From assembly GCF_030711595.1 (NCBI RefSeq), contig NZ_JAUJUJ010000028.1, forward strand, positions 1 through 38,926: a DNA stretch of 38,926 nucleotides, given 5' to 3'. Below the pieces are notes generated by a model. It searched no databases and had not been told where the DNA came from. It saw only the letters and a list, made by a program, of their open reading frames with translations. Positions 1-9,333 of the stretch are shown in pieces. The stretch comes from Stenotrophomonas sp. YIM B06876. GTDB lineage: Bacteria > Pseudomonadota > Gammaproteobacteria > Xanthomonadales > Xanthomonadaceae. How positions within the stretch are numbered: the stretch's first letter is position 1; the number at the start of each line of letters is the position of its first letter. Made by a program: the position numbers and the translations under genes.

Positions 1-61
1 GGCTCCGCTCTACATTGCGTACGGGCTCCCGCTGTGCTCGCGGAAAAAGGTCTGACGATCA

Positions 62-99
62 CCGGCATCACTAACCGGTGATGCCGGGCAACGCCCGGC
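62..99 (-). terminator. Two overlapping hairpins downstream of psd
   Basis: A perfect 10-bp inverted repeat (62-71 with 78-87, 6-nt loop) is followed by a perfect 7-bp repeat (83-89 with 93-99, 3-nt loop). They share bases 83-87, so only one full stem can form at a time. The site lies 48 bp past the psd stop in psd's direction of transcription, which suits a transcription end, but there is no clear run of U after either stem. The function is inferred from position. Confidence 0.45.
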
Positions 100-146
100 A
101 ACTGTTCTACTAGTCGGGAGTTTGTCAGTGGGGCGTTGCTCCGTGC

Positions 147-989
147 TTACACCAGTTTCGCCAGCGCTTGCCCCAGCTGCACCGGGCTTTCGGCGCCCAG
201 CCCGGTTGCAAGTTCGGCCACGCCGGGCGGCAGCAGCACGATCACGGTGGAGCCGTAATTGAACCGTGCCATCTCCGCAAACCGCTCGATCGTGATGCCC
301 TTGCCGCGGTAATCCTTGCGGGTGATGCGGTCGCCATAGGCGGGGATTTCCTCGCCGCTCCACACCGTTTCCACGCCGGAAACCAGCAGCGCGCCGACCA
401 TGACGCTGACCATCGGCCCGAAATCGGTATCGAAATGGCAGACCAGCCGTTCGTTGCGGGCGAACACGCCGGGCACGTTGGCCACCGCGTCCGGGCCCAC
501 GCTGAACAGCCGGCCGGGCACGTGCACGGTCTCGCGCAGGGTGCCGGTCCAGGGCATGTGCACGCGGTGGTAGTCGCGCGGCGACAGGTACACCGTGGCG
601 AACAGGCCGTTGTGGAATGGCGTGGCAGCAGCGGCATCGCCCAGCAGCTCGGCCGCGGTGAATGACTGGCCCTTGGCCTGGAAAATGCGGCCATGCTCGA
701 TCGGTCCAAGCTGGCTGATGCGGCCATCGGCCGGCATCAGCAGCGTGCGCGGATCGGCATCGGGCACGCGGGCACCGGGCTTGAGTGCACGGGTGAAGAA
801 CGCATTGAAGCTGGAATAGCTGCGCGGATCCGGATTGGCGGCCTCGGCCAGGTTCACCTTGAATCTTTCAGTGACGATGTCGATCAGCCAGCGCGACAGG
901 CGCGGATTGCTGGAATACGCCAGTCGGCGCGCCATCGATGACAGCAGGCGGTGGGGCAGGGCGTAGCTCAGCGTGGTTACCAGACTCAT
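147..989 (-). CDS. psd: Phosphatidylserine decarboxylase proenzyme
   Basis: This 280-aa protein converts phosphatidylserine to phosphatidylethanolamine at the inner membrane, the last step in making the main membrane lipid. The family self-cleaves at a Gly-Ser bond to form a beta chain and a pyruvoyl-bearing alpha chain. Here the site is Gly246-Ser247 in the sequence YGST, where many homologues have LGST or MGST. The probable catalytic Asp88 (PADGR) and His144 (YHRVHMP) are in place, and the length fits the short proteobacterial type. The ATG overlaps the stop of the upstream SCO1-like gene by 4 bp (ATGA), so the two are probably co-transcribed and translationally coupled. The tyrosine in the cleavage motif is the only unusual point. 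Confidence 0.95.
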   Translation of the reverse strand: MSLVTTLSYALPHRLLSSMARRLAYSSNPRLSRWLIDIVTERFKVNLAEAANPDPRSYSSFNAFFTRALKPGARVPDADPRTLLMPADGRISQLGPIEHGRIFQAKGQSFTAAELLGDAAAATPFHNGLFATVYLSPRDYHRVHMPWTGTLRETVHVPGRLFSVGPDAVANVPGVFARNERLVCHFDTDFGPMVSVMVGALLVSGVETVWSGEEIPAYGDRITRKDYRGKGITIERFAEMARFNYGSTVIVLLPPGVAELATGLGAESPVQLGQALAKLV

Positions 990-1627
990 GGGGCGGATTT
1001 CTCGGTCAGCGATTGCAGGTCGGCGGCGATCGCCTGCGGGTTGAAAGGAGGACGGATCAGGCCGGCCAGCTTCCCGTCCGGATCAAGCACGGCGATGCTG
1101 GAGGAGTGGTCCAGGGTGTAGTCGTCCGGGTTCTCGGCGAAATGCGTGCCGGGCACCTTCTGGAACACGAACCCCAGCGCGGTGGCAAAGCGCTCCAGCG
1201 ACGGCACGTCGGCGGTCGCGGCCAGCGTGTCCTTATGGAAGGCATGGGCGTATTCGCCCAGCCGCGCGGGGGTGTCGCGCTCGGGGTCCACCGAGACGAA
1301 CACCACGCGCGGGCGGATGCTCTCCGGCAGCGGCTCCCATTGCTTCTGGGCCTGGGCCAGCTCGGCCAGCGTGGTCGGACAGACGTCCGGGCAGCTGGTG
1401 AAACCGAAAAACACCAGCGTCCAGTGTCCTTTCAGCTCGCCGGGAATCAGGCGGGTGCCATCGGACTGGCTGAGGCTGAAGTCGGGAAGGGTGCGCGGCT
1501 GCGGATAGAAAATGATCGTGTCCGCGGCCTTCGTCGTGGACGGGCCGAACACCTTCTGTGCCAGCACCAGGCCCAGCCCGGCGGCCAGCGCGACGATCAG
1601 GATGATGCCGAAATTGCGATTGAACAT
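986..1627 (-). CDS. SCO1/SenC-family copper chaperone
   Basis: A 213-aa thioredoxin-fold protein anchored by one N-terminal membrane segment (about residues 7-24) with a periplasmic domain. The copper site is visible: CPDVC (Cys79, Cys83) and a later His174 in LDHSSS. Family members deliver copper to the CuA centre of cytochrome c oxidase or act as thiol reductases for it. The ATG at 1627 was chosen because it places the hydrophobic anchor right at the N terminus; the open frame runs further upstream (to 1801) but that extension is Arg/Pro-rich and unlike the family. It is the first gene of a leftward pair with psd and is divergent from prmB. Confidence 0.9.
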   Translation of the reverse strand: MFNRNFGIILIVALAAGLGLVLAQKVFGPSTTKAADTIIFYPQPRTLPDFSLSQSDGTRLIPGELKGHWTLVFFGFTSCPDVCPTTLAELAQAQKQWEPLPESIRPRVVFVSVDPERDTPARLGEYAHAFHKDTLAATADVPSLERFATALGFVFQKVPGTHFAENPDDYTLDHSSSIAVLDPDGKLAGLIRPPFNPQAIAADLQSLTEKSAP

Positions 1628-1829
1628 GGCCGGTATTTCCGTGTGGGAGGGCCATGGCGGGAGCGCGCGGCCACAAGGGGAGGCAGGAGTGTAGGGGGAT
1701 ACGGGGCCGTGGCAACCGTGGCGCGCCCGGTGACGGCGCGCACCAGGGCAGCGTCGGCCGGCGCTTTGCCGGCAGCGGCAAAGCTGAAGTTTCCCTTGCA
1801 ACGGACGCTCAATATACCGGGCGGCCCCC

Positions 1830-1835
1830 TATAAT
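1830..1835 (+). promoter_or_regulatory. Putative -10 box for prmB
   Basis: A perfect TATAAT lies 30 bp before the prmB ATG in the divergent SCO1-like/prmB region. I see no good -35 element at 16-18 bp upstream, so the promoter may be weak or activator-dependent. The rest of the 238-bp region between the two start codons is GC-rich and shows no gene. Confidence 0.45.
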
Positions 1836-1865
1836 CGACTGCCCCCCTGTCCCGATAGCCTTGTC

Positions 1866-2795
1866 ATGACTGCCGAAGCGGCCGCCGAACTCCATACGAT
1901 CATCGACCTGATCCGCTACGGCACCAGCCGTTTCAACGCCGCCGGGCTGACCTTCGGGCACAGCTATGACAATGCGCTGGATGAAGCGACCCAGCTGGTG
2001 CTGCACACCTTGCACCTGCCGCACGACCTCGGCCCGGCCTATGGCCAGGCCCGCCTGCTGGCCTCGGAGAAGGAGCAGGTGCTGGGGCTGTTTGAACGTC
2101 GCATCAACGAGCGGCTGCCGGCGGCCTATCTGACCGGCGAGGCATGGTTTGCCGGGCTGAGCTTCAAGAGCGATGCGCGCGCGCTGGTGCCGCGTTCGCC
2201 GATTGCCGAACTGATCGAAACCGGTTTCGAGCCGTGGCTGGCCGGGCGCGAGGTCAACCGCGCGCTGGACCTGTGCACCGGCTCGGGCTGCATCGCCATC
2301 GCCATGGGCCACTACTACCCGCACTGGCAGGTGGATGGCGCCGATCTCAGCGATGACGCCCTGGCGCTGGCGGCCGAAAACAAGGCGCGGCTGGATGCGC
2401 ACAACGTCACCCTGCTCAAGTCGGACCTGTTCGACAGCCTGACCGGGCGCCACTACGACCTGATCGTCACCAATCCGCCGTACGTCACCAACGACGAGAC
2501 CGATGCGCTGCCGCATGAGTACTCCCACGAGCCGGACATGGCACTGCGCGCGGGCAACGACGGTCTGGACCTGGTGTTGAAGATCCTGCGCGATGCGCCG
2601 ATCCACCTGCATGAAGACGGCCTGCTGATCTGTGAAGTGGGCGAGTCCGAACAGCACCTGGTCAAGCTGTTGCCGGAGGTGGACTTCGCCTGGATCGAGT
2701 TCAAGGTCGGGCAGATGGGCATTTTCGCCGTCGAATGCCGCGAGCTGATCGCCCATAGCGCGCGCATCACCGAACTGGCGAATGCACGTCCGTAA
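1866..2795 (+). CDS. prmB: 50S ribosomal protein L3 glutamine N5-methyltransferase
   Basis: A 309-aa class I SAM-dependent methyltransferase of the HemK/PrmB group, which methylates a glutamine side chain. The glutamine-binding NPPY motif is at residues 203-206 (TNPPYVTNDE), and the SAM-binding segment LDLCTGSGCIAIA precedes it. The N-terminal helical region and the spacing match PrmB, which modifies L3, rather than PrmC, which modifies release factors and usually sits beside prfA. Placement directly upstream of aroC also matches the prmB-aroC order of enterobacteria. The start ATG is 30 bp after a TATAAT box. Confidence 0.93.
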   Translation: MTAEAAAELHTIIDLIRYGTSRFNAAGLTFGHSYDNALDEATQLVLHTLHLPHDLGPAYGQARLLASEKEQVLGLFERRINERLPAAYLTGEAWFAGLSFKSDARALVPRSPIAELIETGFEPWLAGREVNRALDLCTGSGCIAIAMGHYYPHWQVDGADLSDDALALAAENKARLDAHNVTLLKSDLFDSLTGRHYDLIVTNPPYVTNDETDALPHEYSHEPDMALRAGNDGLDLVLKILRDAPIHLHEDGLLICEVGESEQHLVKLLPEVDFAWIEFKVGQMGIFAVECRELIAHSARITELANARP

Positions 2796-2998
2796 TCCTT
2801 GCCTGAAAACGTGCTTGCGCGGTGGGTTGCCGGCGCGGCGCAGCGTGACCCATCCGTGTGCGGCGCCAGCGGCAACGCCGCGCGGCATGGGTACAAGGCC
2901 GGCCGCCATGGGCCGCCGTCGCGCCGTTGGCGTGCGGCTTCCGTTGATCGTGTTCGAGCGCGCGCTGTTCGCCGGCTTGCCTTCTGCAAAGGTCGCAC

Positions 2999-4102
2999 AT
3001 GTCCAGTAATACGTTCGGAAAACTGCTTTCGGTCACCACCTTCGGCGAATCGCACGGGCCGGCGATCGGCTGCGTGATCGACGGTTGCCCGCCCGGGCTG
3101 GAGATCGCGCCGGAGGAATTCGCCTACGACCTGCAGCGCCGGGCCACCGGCAGGAGCCGGCACACTTCGGCGCGGCGTGAGGCCGATGAGGTCGAAATCC
3201 TGTCCGGCGTCTACGAAGGCCGCACCACCGGCACCCCGATCGCGCTGCTGATCCGCAACACCGACCAGCGCAGCAAGGACTACCGCAACATCGCCGCGCA
3301 GTTCCGCCCGGGCCATGCCGATTACAGCTACTGGCAGAAGTACGGCATCCGTGACCCGCGCGGCGGCGGCCGTTCCTCGGCGCGCGAGACCACCATGCGC
3401 GTGGCGGCCGGGGTGATCGCCAAGAAGTGGCTGGCGCAGCGCTTCGGTGTGACCGTGCGCGGCTACCTCTCGCAGCTGGGCGAGATCACCCCGGCCGGAT
3501 TCGACTGGTCGGCGGTGGAAGACAATCCGTTCTTCTGGCCCGACCCCGTGCAGGTGCCGGCGCTGGAGGCGTACATGGATGCACTGCGCAAGTCCGGCGA
3601 TTCGGTCGGCGCACGCGTCAATGTGGTCGCCGATGGCGTGCCACCGGGGTGGGGCGAGCCGGTCTACGGCAAGCTCGACGGCGATCTGGCCGCGGCGCTG
3701 ATGAGCATCAACGCGGTCAAGGGCGTGGAGATCGGCGACGGCTTCGCCAGTGCCGCGCAGAAAGGCACCGGTCACCGTGACCTGATCACCCCGGACGGCT
3801 TCCAGTCCAACCATGCCGGCGGCATCCTCGGCGGCATTTCCACCGGCCAGCAGGTCACTGCCTCGATCGTGCTCAAGCCCACCTCCAGCCTGCGCCTGCC
3901 TGGCGCGACGGTGGATACGGCAGGCAACGCGGTGGAGGTGATCACCACCGGCCGCCACGACCCGTGCGTGGGCATCCGCGCCACCCCGATCGCCGAGGCG
4001 ATGATGGCGCTGGTGCTGATGGACCAGGCCCTGCGCCACCGCGCGCAATGCGGCGATGTCGGCCCGATGACGCCGCGTATTCCCGGCTCGGTCGATGGCT
4101 GA
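2999..4102 (+). CDS. aroC: Chorismate synthase
   Basis: A 367-aa FMN-dependent enzyme that makes chorismate from 5-enolpyruvylshikimate 3-phosphate, the last shikimate step and the branch point toward tryptophan, phenylalanine, tyrosine and folate. Family signatures are clear: [14 protein letters not shown] near the N terminus, [29 protein letters not shown], and the C-terminal [15 protein letters not shown]. Full length for the family. AAAGG precedes the ATG by about 7 bases. A 203-bp gap separates it from prmB, with no convincing gene inside. The last 8 bases overlap the following dehydrogenase gene. Confidence 0.97.
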   Translation: MSSNTFGKLLSVTTFGESHGPAIGCVIDGCPPGLEIAPEEFAYDLQRRATGRSRHTSARREADEVEILSGVYEGRTTGTPIALLIRNTDQRSKDYRNIAAQFRPGHADYSYWQKYGIRDPRGGGRSSARETTMRVAAGVIAKKWLAQRFGVTVRGYLSQLGEITPAGFDWSAVEDNPFFWPDPVQVPALEAYMDALRKSGDSVGARVNVVADGVPPGWGEPVYGKLDGDLAAALMSINAVKGVEIGDGFASAAQKGTGHRDLITPDGFQSNHAGGILGGISTGQQVTASIVLKPTSSLRLPGATVDTAGNAVEVITTGRHDPCVGIRATPIAEAMMALVLMDQALRHRAQCGDVGPMTPRIPGSVDG

Positions 4103-5150
4103 CCGGCGGCCCCGCGTCTGGGTATCGCAACCGCTGTTCGACGATATCGTCGCGCAGCTGGAGGCGTACTTCGAGGTGGTGCCCACGGTTGAGGTCACCG
4201 CCCACAGCAGTGCGGATATCACCGCCCGGCTGGGCGGGGTGGACGGCGCGCTGGTCACCCTCAACGAGTCTGTCGGGGCGGCTGAAATCGCCGGTGCCGC
4301 GCATCTTCGCGCCATCGCCAATGTCGGCGTGGGCTACAACAACCTGGATGTCGAGGCGCTCGGCGCCGCCGGCATCCTCGCCAGCAACACCCCGGATGTC
4401 CTGACCGAAACCACCGCCGATCTCGGGTTTGCGCTGCTGATGGCCGCCGCGCGCCGGATCACCGAGTCCGAGCGCTGGCTGCGCGACGGGCAGTGGCGGC
4501 AGTGGTCGTTCACCACCATGCTCGGCGCCGATATCCATGGCGCCACGCTGGGTATTGTCGGCATGGGCCGGATCGGCCAGGCGATCGCCCGCCGCGCCCA
4601 CCACGGTTTCGGCATGAAGGTGCTGTACCACAACCGCTCACGCCTGCCCGTCGCGCTGGAGCAGGACGTCGGGGCCGTTTACACCGGTTTCGAGGAGCTG
4701 CTGGCGCGCGCCGACCATCTGCTGCTGGTGCTGCCCTACACGCCGCACAACCATCATCTGGTCGATGCCGCCGCATTGGCGAAAATGAAGCCGACCGCCA
4801 CGCTGGTGAATATCGCCCGCGGCGGTCTCGTCGACGAACTGGCCTTGGCCGATGCGCTGGCCAACGGCAGGCTGGCCGCCGCCGGGCTGGATGTCTACGA
4901 AGGCGAGCCGCAGGTGCGGCCGGAACTGCTGGCGCTGCGCAATATCGTATTGACCCCGCATATCGGCAGCGCCTCGCTGGCCACCCGCCGGGCCATGGTG
5001 CAGTTGGCCGTGGACAACCTGATCGCCGCGCTGGGCCACGGCCCGGATGCCGGCCATCCTGCCAGCGCGATCAATGCCGACGCCGTGGCCGCCGCGAAAG
5101 CCGGTGGCGTGACCGTGCGCGGCAAAAAAACCGATCTGGACAAACGCTAG
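4095..5150 (+). CDS. D-isomer-specific 2-hydroxyacid dehydrogenase (glyoxylate/hydroxypyruvate reductase-like)
   Basis: A 351-aa NAD(P)-dependent oxidoreductase that interconverts 2-oxo acids and D-2-hydroxy acids. The Rossmann motif GIVGMGRIG is near residues 152-161, and the catalytic triad is visible as Arg242 (NIARGG), Glu271 (EGEP) and His289 (PHIGS). It looks closest to the GhrB/TkrA group acting on glyoxylate, hydroxypyruvate or 2-ketogluconate, but the substrate cannot be fixed from sequence. The gene starts inside the end of aroC (8-bp overlap), so it is probably translated from the same message. The C-terminal tail after residue 320 is Ala-rich then Lys-rich and is not part of the core fold. 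Confidence 0.88.
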   Translation: MADRRPRVWVSQPLFDDIVAQLEAYFEVVPTVEVTAHSSADITARLGGVDGALVTLNESVGAAEIAGAAHLRAIANVGVGYNNLDVEALGAAGILASNTPDVLTETTADLGFALLMAAARRITESERWLRDGQWRQWSFTTMLGADIHGATLGIVGMGRIGQAIARRAHHGFGMKVLYHNRSRLPVALEQDVGAVYTGFEELLARADHLLLVLPYTPHNHHLVDAAALAKMKPTATLVNIARGGLVDELALADALANGRLAAAGLDVYEGEPQVRPELLALRNIVLTPHIGSASLATRRAMVQLAVDNLIAALGHGPDAGHPASAINADAVAAAKAGGVTVRGKKTDLDKR

Positions 5151-5180
5151 GGAACCTCCGCGGTGCCTGTTGGAGGTTCC
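5151..5180 (+). terminator. Hairpin after the 2-hydroxyacid dehydrogenase
   Basis: A perfect 9-bp inverted repeat (5151-5159 with 5172-5180, 12-nt loop) begins at the base after the stop codon. It lacks a U-run, so it is either a weak terminator or a message-stabilising stem ahead of asd. Confidence 0.45.
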
Positions 5181-5247
5181 CCGCACCCGGCCTGGCGTTG
5201 GTTCCTGTCCCGTTTCCTGTTTCCCTTTCCTCTTCGAGTACACCCCC

Positions 5248-6273
5248 ATGAGCAATGAAACCCGTCGTTTCCACGTCGCTGTCGTCGGTGCCACCGGCGC
5301 CGTTGGCGAGACCCTGTTGTCGATCCTTGCCGAGCGCAAGTTCCCGATCGCCACGTTGAGCCTGCTCGCCTCCGAGCGTTCAGCCGGCGGCGAAGTGGAG
5401 TACGAGGGCGCAAAGATCGTGATCCAGGACCTGGCCACGTTCGATCCGGCCGGGGTCGATATCGCCCTGTTCTCGGCGGGGGGCAGCGTGTCCAAGGAAT
5501 ACGGCCCGAAGTTCGCCGCCGCCGGTGCGGTGGTGATCGACAATTCCTCGGCCTTCCGCTACGACGATGACGTACCGCTGGTGGTTTCCGAAGTGAACCC
5601 GCAGGCGGCCAGGAACCGACCGCGCGGGATCATCGCCAATCCGAACTGCTCGACCATGCAGATGCTGGTCGCCCTGGCGCCGCTGCACCGCGCGTACGGC
5701 ATCGAACGCATCAATGTCTGCACCTACCAGTCGGTCTCTGGCGGTGGTCGCTCGGCAATGGAGGAGCTGGGCAAGCAGACCGGCCAGCTGCTCAGCTTCC
5801 AGCAGATCGACCCGCAGCGTTTCCCGGTGCAGATCGCCTTCAACCTGATCCCGCATATCGATGATTTCCTCGACAACGGTTTCACCAAGGAAGAAATGAA
5901 GCTGGTGTGGGAGACCCGCAAGATTCTTGGCGACGACAGCATCATGGTGAATCCGACCGCCGTGCGCGTGCCGGTGTTCTACGGCCACTCCGAAGCCGTG
6001 GCGATCGAAACGAAGAAGAAGGTCACCGCCGAAGCGGCGCGTGAGCTGCTGGCCCGCTCGCCGGGGGTGGAGGTGGTCGACGAGCGCAAGGCCGGCGGCT
6101 ATCCGACCCCGGTCACCCACGCCTCCGGCACCGATGCGGTGTATGTGGGCCGCATCCGCGAGGACATCTCGCATCCGCGCGGGCTCAATCTGTGGATCGT
6201 GTCGGACAACATCCGCAAGGGTGCGGCCTTGAACGCGGTGCAGTTGGCCGAGCTGGTCATCAACGGCGGTTGA
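5248..6273 (+). CDS. asd: Aspartate-semialdehyde dehydrogenase
   Basis: A 341-aa NADP-dependent enzyme that reduces beta-aspartyl phosphate to aspartate semialdehyde, feeding lysine, diaminopimelate, threonine and methionine synthesis. The nucleotide-binding GATGAVG is at residues 14-20, the nucleophile is Cys134 in NPNCST, and a CTYQSVSGGG segment follows. It resembles the shorter Gram-positive/pseudomonad type rather than the 367-aa E. coli type. The ATG at 5248 was chosen because the reading frame upstream (from 5170) runs through the hairpin region and has no family resemblance. It is flanked by hairpins on both sides, so it may be a single-gene transcript. Confidence 0.95.
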   Translation: MSNETRRFHVAVVGATGAVGETLLSILAERKFPIATLSLLASERSAGGEVEYEGAKIVIQDLATFDPAGVDIALFSAGGSVSKEYGPKFAAAGAVVIDNSSAFRYDDDVPLVVSEVNPQAARNRPRGIIANPNCSTMQMLVALAPLHRAYGIERINVCTYQSVSGGGRSAMEELGKQTGQLLSFQQIDPQRFPVQIAFNLIPHIDDFLDNGFTKEEMKLVWETRKILGDDSIMVNPTAVRVPVFYGHSEAVAIETKKKVTAEAARELLARSPGVEVVDERKAGGYPTPVTHASGTDAVYVGRIREDISHPRGLNLWIVSDNIRKGAALNAVQLAELVINGG

Positions 6274-6283
6274 GGTTTTGCGG

Positions 6284-6303
6284 TGCCGGCCTCCGGGCCG
6301 GCA
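6284..6303 (+). terminator. Hairpin after asd
   Basis: A perfect 8-bp GC-rich stem (6284-6291 with 6296-6303) with a TCCG loop starts 11 bp after the asd stop. No U-run follows, so efficiency is uncertain. Confidence 0.5.
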
Positions 6304-6345
6304 TCCCGTGCGGGCGCCGCGGTATTCGAAAACCGGGCAAGCCGC

Positions 6346-6351
6346 TATATT
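6346..6351 (+). promoter_or_regulatory. Putative -10 box for fimV
   Basis: TATATT lies 32 bp before the chosen fimV ATG. The matching -35 region is poor. If used, transcription would start close to the earlier in-frame ATG at 6359, which supports the later start at 6383. Confidence 0.4.
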
Positions 6352-6382
6352 GGCCGTCATGAAAAACAGGGGCAGGAGCGCC

Positions 6383-8128
6383 ATGCGCTCGAAACAAGCT
6401 GTGCTCGCATTGGTCCTGGCGCTGTTCAGCAGTGCCGCGATGGCCCTGGGGCTGGGTGACATCCGCGTGCTGTCCAAACCGGGACAGCCGCTGGTTGCCG
6501 AAATTCCGGTGATCTACAGCGATCCGGCGGAGCTGGAAAACGCCCATGTCGCCCTGGCGTCGCCGGTCACGTTTGAGCGGGTCGGGTTGGCGCGTCCGCA
6601 AGGACTGGTCAGCGAACTGCAGTTCCGCTTCGCGCAGGATGCCAGCGGGCGGGCGGTGATCCGCGTCACCAGCGTCACTCCGGTACAGGTGCCCACGCTG
6701 GGCTTCCTGATCGAGGTCGACTGGGGCCAGGGCCGGCTGGTGCGCGAATATTCGGCGCTGATGGACGCACCGCAGACCGCGACCGCGATTGCCGAGCCGG
6801 CCATCCAGGCGCCGGCGCCCGCGCCGACCAATACCATCATCCGCAGCCCCGAAGTGCCGGCCGCAGTGCCACCGGTTGCAGCCGTTCCTGCCGCGCGTAC
6901 GCCGCGTGCCGAATCCGCGACAGCGCGCCCCCCGGCAGCCGGTGGCGAGCCGGTGCCGGTGCAGCGCGGACAGACGCTGTCGCAGATTGCCGCTGGGCTG
7001 GCGCGGGAAAACGGCCACTCGCTGGACCAGACCATGGTCGCGCTGGTACAGGCGAACCCGGAAGCCTTCATCCGCGGCAACATGCACCTGCTCAAACAGG
7101 GGGTGGTGTTGCGCACCCCGCGGCAGGACGAGCTGGCGCAGGTGGACGTGGCCCAGGCGCGTGCGATCGTCAATCAGCAGACGGCGCAGTGGCGGCAGGC
7201 GCGTGCGCCGATTCCGCAGCCGGCAACCACCGATGCGGTTGCCACCACCGGAAACGCGGCTCCGGCGACAGCGAGCTCCGGCGCGCGGTTGGAAATCGCA
7301 CCGGCAGTGGCCGCTGCGCAACAGACTGCAGGAACGACAACCGGTCTCGAGGCCGGCGGCGAGGGTGACATGCTGGCGAACGAACAGTTGCAACAGGCGA
7401 AGGAAGATCTCGCCGCCCGCGATGCGGAGCTGCAGGAATTGCGCGATCGGGTGGCCGATCTGGAAAAGCTGCAGAAGCAGCAACAGACCCTGATCGCGAT
7501 GAAGGACACCGATCTGGCCGCCGCGCAGCAGCGCCTGGCCCAGGCGCCCGGCGCCGCGCAGGCCAATGCGACTCCGGCATGGCTGTGGGCCGGGCTGGTG
7601 CTGCTGGCACTGGCCGCGGTTGCAGGGTGGCTGTCGCGCCGGCGCAAGCCATCGCCACTGCCGCCGCTGTCACGGCACGGATTCAACCGCAGTGAACTGG
7701 CGTCGGCGATGCCGTCGGCGGCAATGATGCCAGCCGTGGTCGATATGCCGACCCTGGACGAGCGCGAGCACGACGAGCGGCTGGCGCGCGAGGATGAGGA
7801 CGTGGCCGAAGCCGGTTTCCAGGTGCCGCCGCCGATGCTGGGAGAGCCGGTTGAAGACGCGCCTGCACCGCTGTCGCAGGCCGAAGAAACAAGCGACGGG
7901 ATGGAGGTGTTCGTCACCGATGCGTCGGGCCAATGGCGTGACCTCGATCCATCGGCCGCGGTGTCGCTGGATCCGGCACCGGCGGGTCGCGACCGTCTGG
8001 AGCTGGCGATTGCCTATATGGACCTGGGCGATGCCGAAACCGCGCGCACACTGCTCAACGAAGTGGCGCTGGGTACTGACCCGCAAGCCTGTGCCGAAGC
8101 GGCGGAACTGCTTGGGCGGCTGCGGTGA
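6383..8128 (+). CDS. fimV: FimV-like pilus assembly / cell pole protein with LysM domain
   Basis: A 581-aa inner-membrane protein of the FimV family, which in Pseudomonas supports type IV pilus assembly, twitching and polar localisation. In order: a signal peptide (about 1-22, ending SSAAMA), a conserved FimV N-terminal domain, a Pro/Ala-rich linker, a LysM peptidoglycan-binding domain (about 192-245), a coiled coil (about 333-386), one membrane helix (about 397-418), an acidic cytoplasmic linker, and the C-terminal FimV/TPR-like motif (about 536-581). It is much shorter than the roughly 900-residue Pseudomonas protein, mainly in the acidic cytoplasmic part. The start at 6383 has an AGGAG ribosome site; the upstream ATG at 6359 has none. 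The stop overlaps the next start (GTGA). Confidence 0.88.
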   Translation: MRSKQAVLALVLALFSSAAMALGLGDIRVLSKPGQPLVAEIPVIYSDPAELENAHVALASPVTFERVGLARPQGLVSELQFRFAQDASGRAVIRVTSVTPVQVPTLGFLIEVDWGQGRLVREYSALMDAPQTATAIAEPAIQAPAPAPTNTIIRSPEVPAAVPPVAAVPAARTPRAESATARPPAAGGEPVPVQRGQTLSQIAAGLARENGHSLDQTMVALVQANPEAFIRGNMHLLKQGVVLRTPRQDELAQVDVAQARAIVNQQTAQWRQARAPIPQPATTDAVATTGNAAPATASSGARLEIAPAVAAAQQTAGTTTGLEAGGEGDMLANEQLQQAKEDLAARDAELQELRDRVADLEKLQKQQQTLIAMKDTDLAAAQQRLAQAPGAAQANATPAWLWAGLVLLALAAVAGWLSRRRKPSPLPPLSRHGFNRSELASAMPSAAMMPAVVDMPTLDEREHDERLAREDEDVAEAGFQVPPPMLGEPVEDAPAPLSQAEETSDGMEVFVTDASGQWRDLDPSAAVSLDPAPAGRDRLELAIAYMDLGDAETARTLLNEVALGTDPQACAEAAELLGRLR

Positions 8129-8508
8129 CCGCGCCCGATCCGGCGGCAGCAGGGCGCGAGCGCCGGATCGACTATGTCGAGTTCGCCTCCACCGATCCGG
8201 CCGCCAGCCGCGCGTTCTTCGAGCAGGTCTTCGGTTGGCGGTTCCAGGACTACGGCCCGGACTACACCGCATTTGACGATGGCCGGCTGCAGGGGGGCTT
8301 CTTCCGGGGCCAGCCGCTGACGGCGACCGGCGGCGCGCCGCTGCTGGTGTTGTATGCCGCGGAGCTGGCGCCGCTGCTGCAGGCGGTCGGTCTGCACGGG
8401 GGCACGATTGTCCGGCCGGTATTCACCTTTCCTGGCGGCAGCCGTTTCCATTTCACCGAGCCGGGCGGCAACGAGTTGGCGGTGTGGTCCGAGCGCGACG
8501 CCGGCTGA
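8125..8508 (+). CDS. VOC-fold (glyoxalase/bleomycin-resistance superfamily) protein
   Basis: A 127-aa single-domain protein with the opening pattern IDYVEFASTDPAASRAFFEQVFGW and the closing pattern FHFTEPGGNELAVW, typical of small vicinal-oxygen-chelate proteins. Such proteins usually dimerise around a metal; the usual first metal histidine appears to be tyrosine here, while the final Glu (GNE) is kept, so metal binding and activity are uncertain. The GTG start overlaps the fimV stop by 4 bp (GTGA), so it is probably translationally coupled to fimV although no shared role is known. Substrate and function are unknown. Confidence 0.75.
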   Translation: MTAPDPAAAGRERRIDYVEFASTDPAASRAFFEQVFGWRFQDYGPDYTAFDDGRLQGGFFRGQPLTATGGAPLLVLYAAELAPLLQAVGLHGGTIVRPVFTFPGGSRFHFTEPGGNELAVWSERDAG

Positions 8509-8559
8509 TCCGCCGCACCGGCCCCGGGCCATCGGCATCAACGATTCAGAGGTTTGAAG

Positions 8560-9333
8560 ATGCGTTACGCGCTGGGCGTGGAGTATGACGGCAGCGACTT
8601 CAAGGGCTGGCAGCAGCTCGGTGAGAACGGCTGTCCAAGCGTGCAGGCGGCCTTGCAGGCGGCGCTGGGCTCCGTGGCCGATGCTCCGGTGAGCGTGGTC
8701 TGCGCCGGCCGTACCGATGCCGGTGTGCACGGTGAATGCCAGGTGGTCCACTTCGATACCGACGTTGTCCGTGCTCCGCATGGCTGGACGCTGGGTACCA
8801 CCACCCGGCTGCCACGTTCAGTCGCGGTGCGCTGGTGCGTGCCGGTGGCCGAGGATTTCCATGCGCGCTTTTCCGCACGGGCGCGCCGCTACCGTTACCG
8901 GTTGCTCAATCGCCAGGTGCGGCCGGCGCTGTACCGGCAGACCTTGAGCTGGGAGCGGCGGCCATTGGATGCCCGGCTGATGGACCAGGCCGCGCAGGCG
9001 CTGCTGGGCGAGAACGACTTCAGTTCCTTCCGCAGCATCCAGTGCCAGGCGCTGCATGCGCGCCGCGAATTGCAGTCGATCCGCGTCAGCCGCCACGGCG
9101 AGATCGTGGAGGTGGAGGTGCGGGCCAATGCATTCCTTCATCACATGGTGCGCAATATCGTCGGATCCCTGATCCTGGTCGGTGCAGGTGAGAAACCGGT
9201 GTCGTGGATCGGCGAGGTGTTGGCCCTTCGCGACCGCACCCAGGCCGGCCCGACGGCGCCGCCCCAGGGACTGGTTTTTGTTGGACCGTTGTATCCGGAC
9301 AACTGGCAGTTGCCTGCCGAGGTCACGCTGTGA
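8560..9333 (+). CDS. truA: tRNA pseudouridine(38-40) synthase
   Basis: A 257-aa enzyme that converts uridines 38, 39 and 40 of the tRNA anticodon arm to pseudouridine. The catalytic Asp53 sits in [11 protein letters not shown], with the later RYRYRLLNR and [13 protein letters not shown] blocks typical of TruA. The ATG at 8560 follows an AGAGG ribosome site by 7 bases; a TTG two codons earlier is less likely. Its stop overlaps the trpF GTG by 4 bp. The truA-trpF link is common in gammaproteobacteria without a complete trp operon. Confidence 0.95.
   Translation: MRYALGVEYDGSDFKGWQQLGENGCPSVQAALQAALGSVADAPVSVVCAGRTDAGVHGECQVVHFDTDVVRAPHGWTLGTTTRLPRSVAVRWCVPVAEDFHARFSARARRYRYRLLNRQVRPALYRQTLSWERRPLDARLMDQAAQALLGENDFSSFRSIQCQALHARRELQSIRVSRHGEIVEVEVRANAFLHHMVRNIVGSLILVGAGEKPVSWIGEVLALRDRTQAGPTAPPQGLVFVGPLYPDNWQLPAEVTL

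Noticed and set aside
1..61. Possible end of a gene entering from the left edge
   Set aside because: Three short rightward frames stop at 54, 74 and 81, but the sequence is too short to recognise any protein.
1628..1801. N-terminal extension of the SCO1-like protein
   Set aside because: The segment is Arg/Pro/Cys-rich and lies before a good signal anchor; it overlaps the divergent promoter region.
2782..3009. 75-codon frame across the prmB-aroC gap
   Set aside because: It overlaps the ends of both real genes, is Arg/Ala/Pro-rich and has no ribosome site or recognisable domain.
2453..4321. Very long antisense frames opposite prmB, aroC, the nuo genes and others
   Set aside because: High GC content leaves opposite-strand frames open. 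They mirror the codon pattern of the real genes, lack ribosome sites and show no domains.
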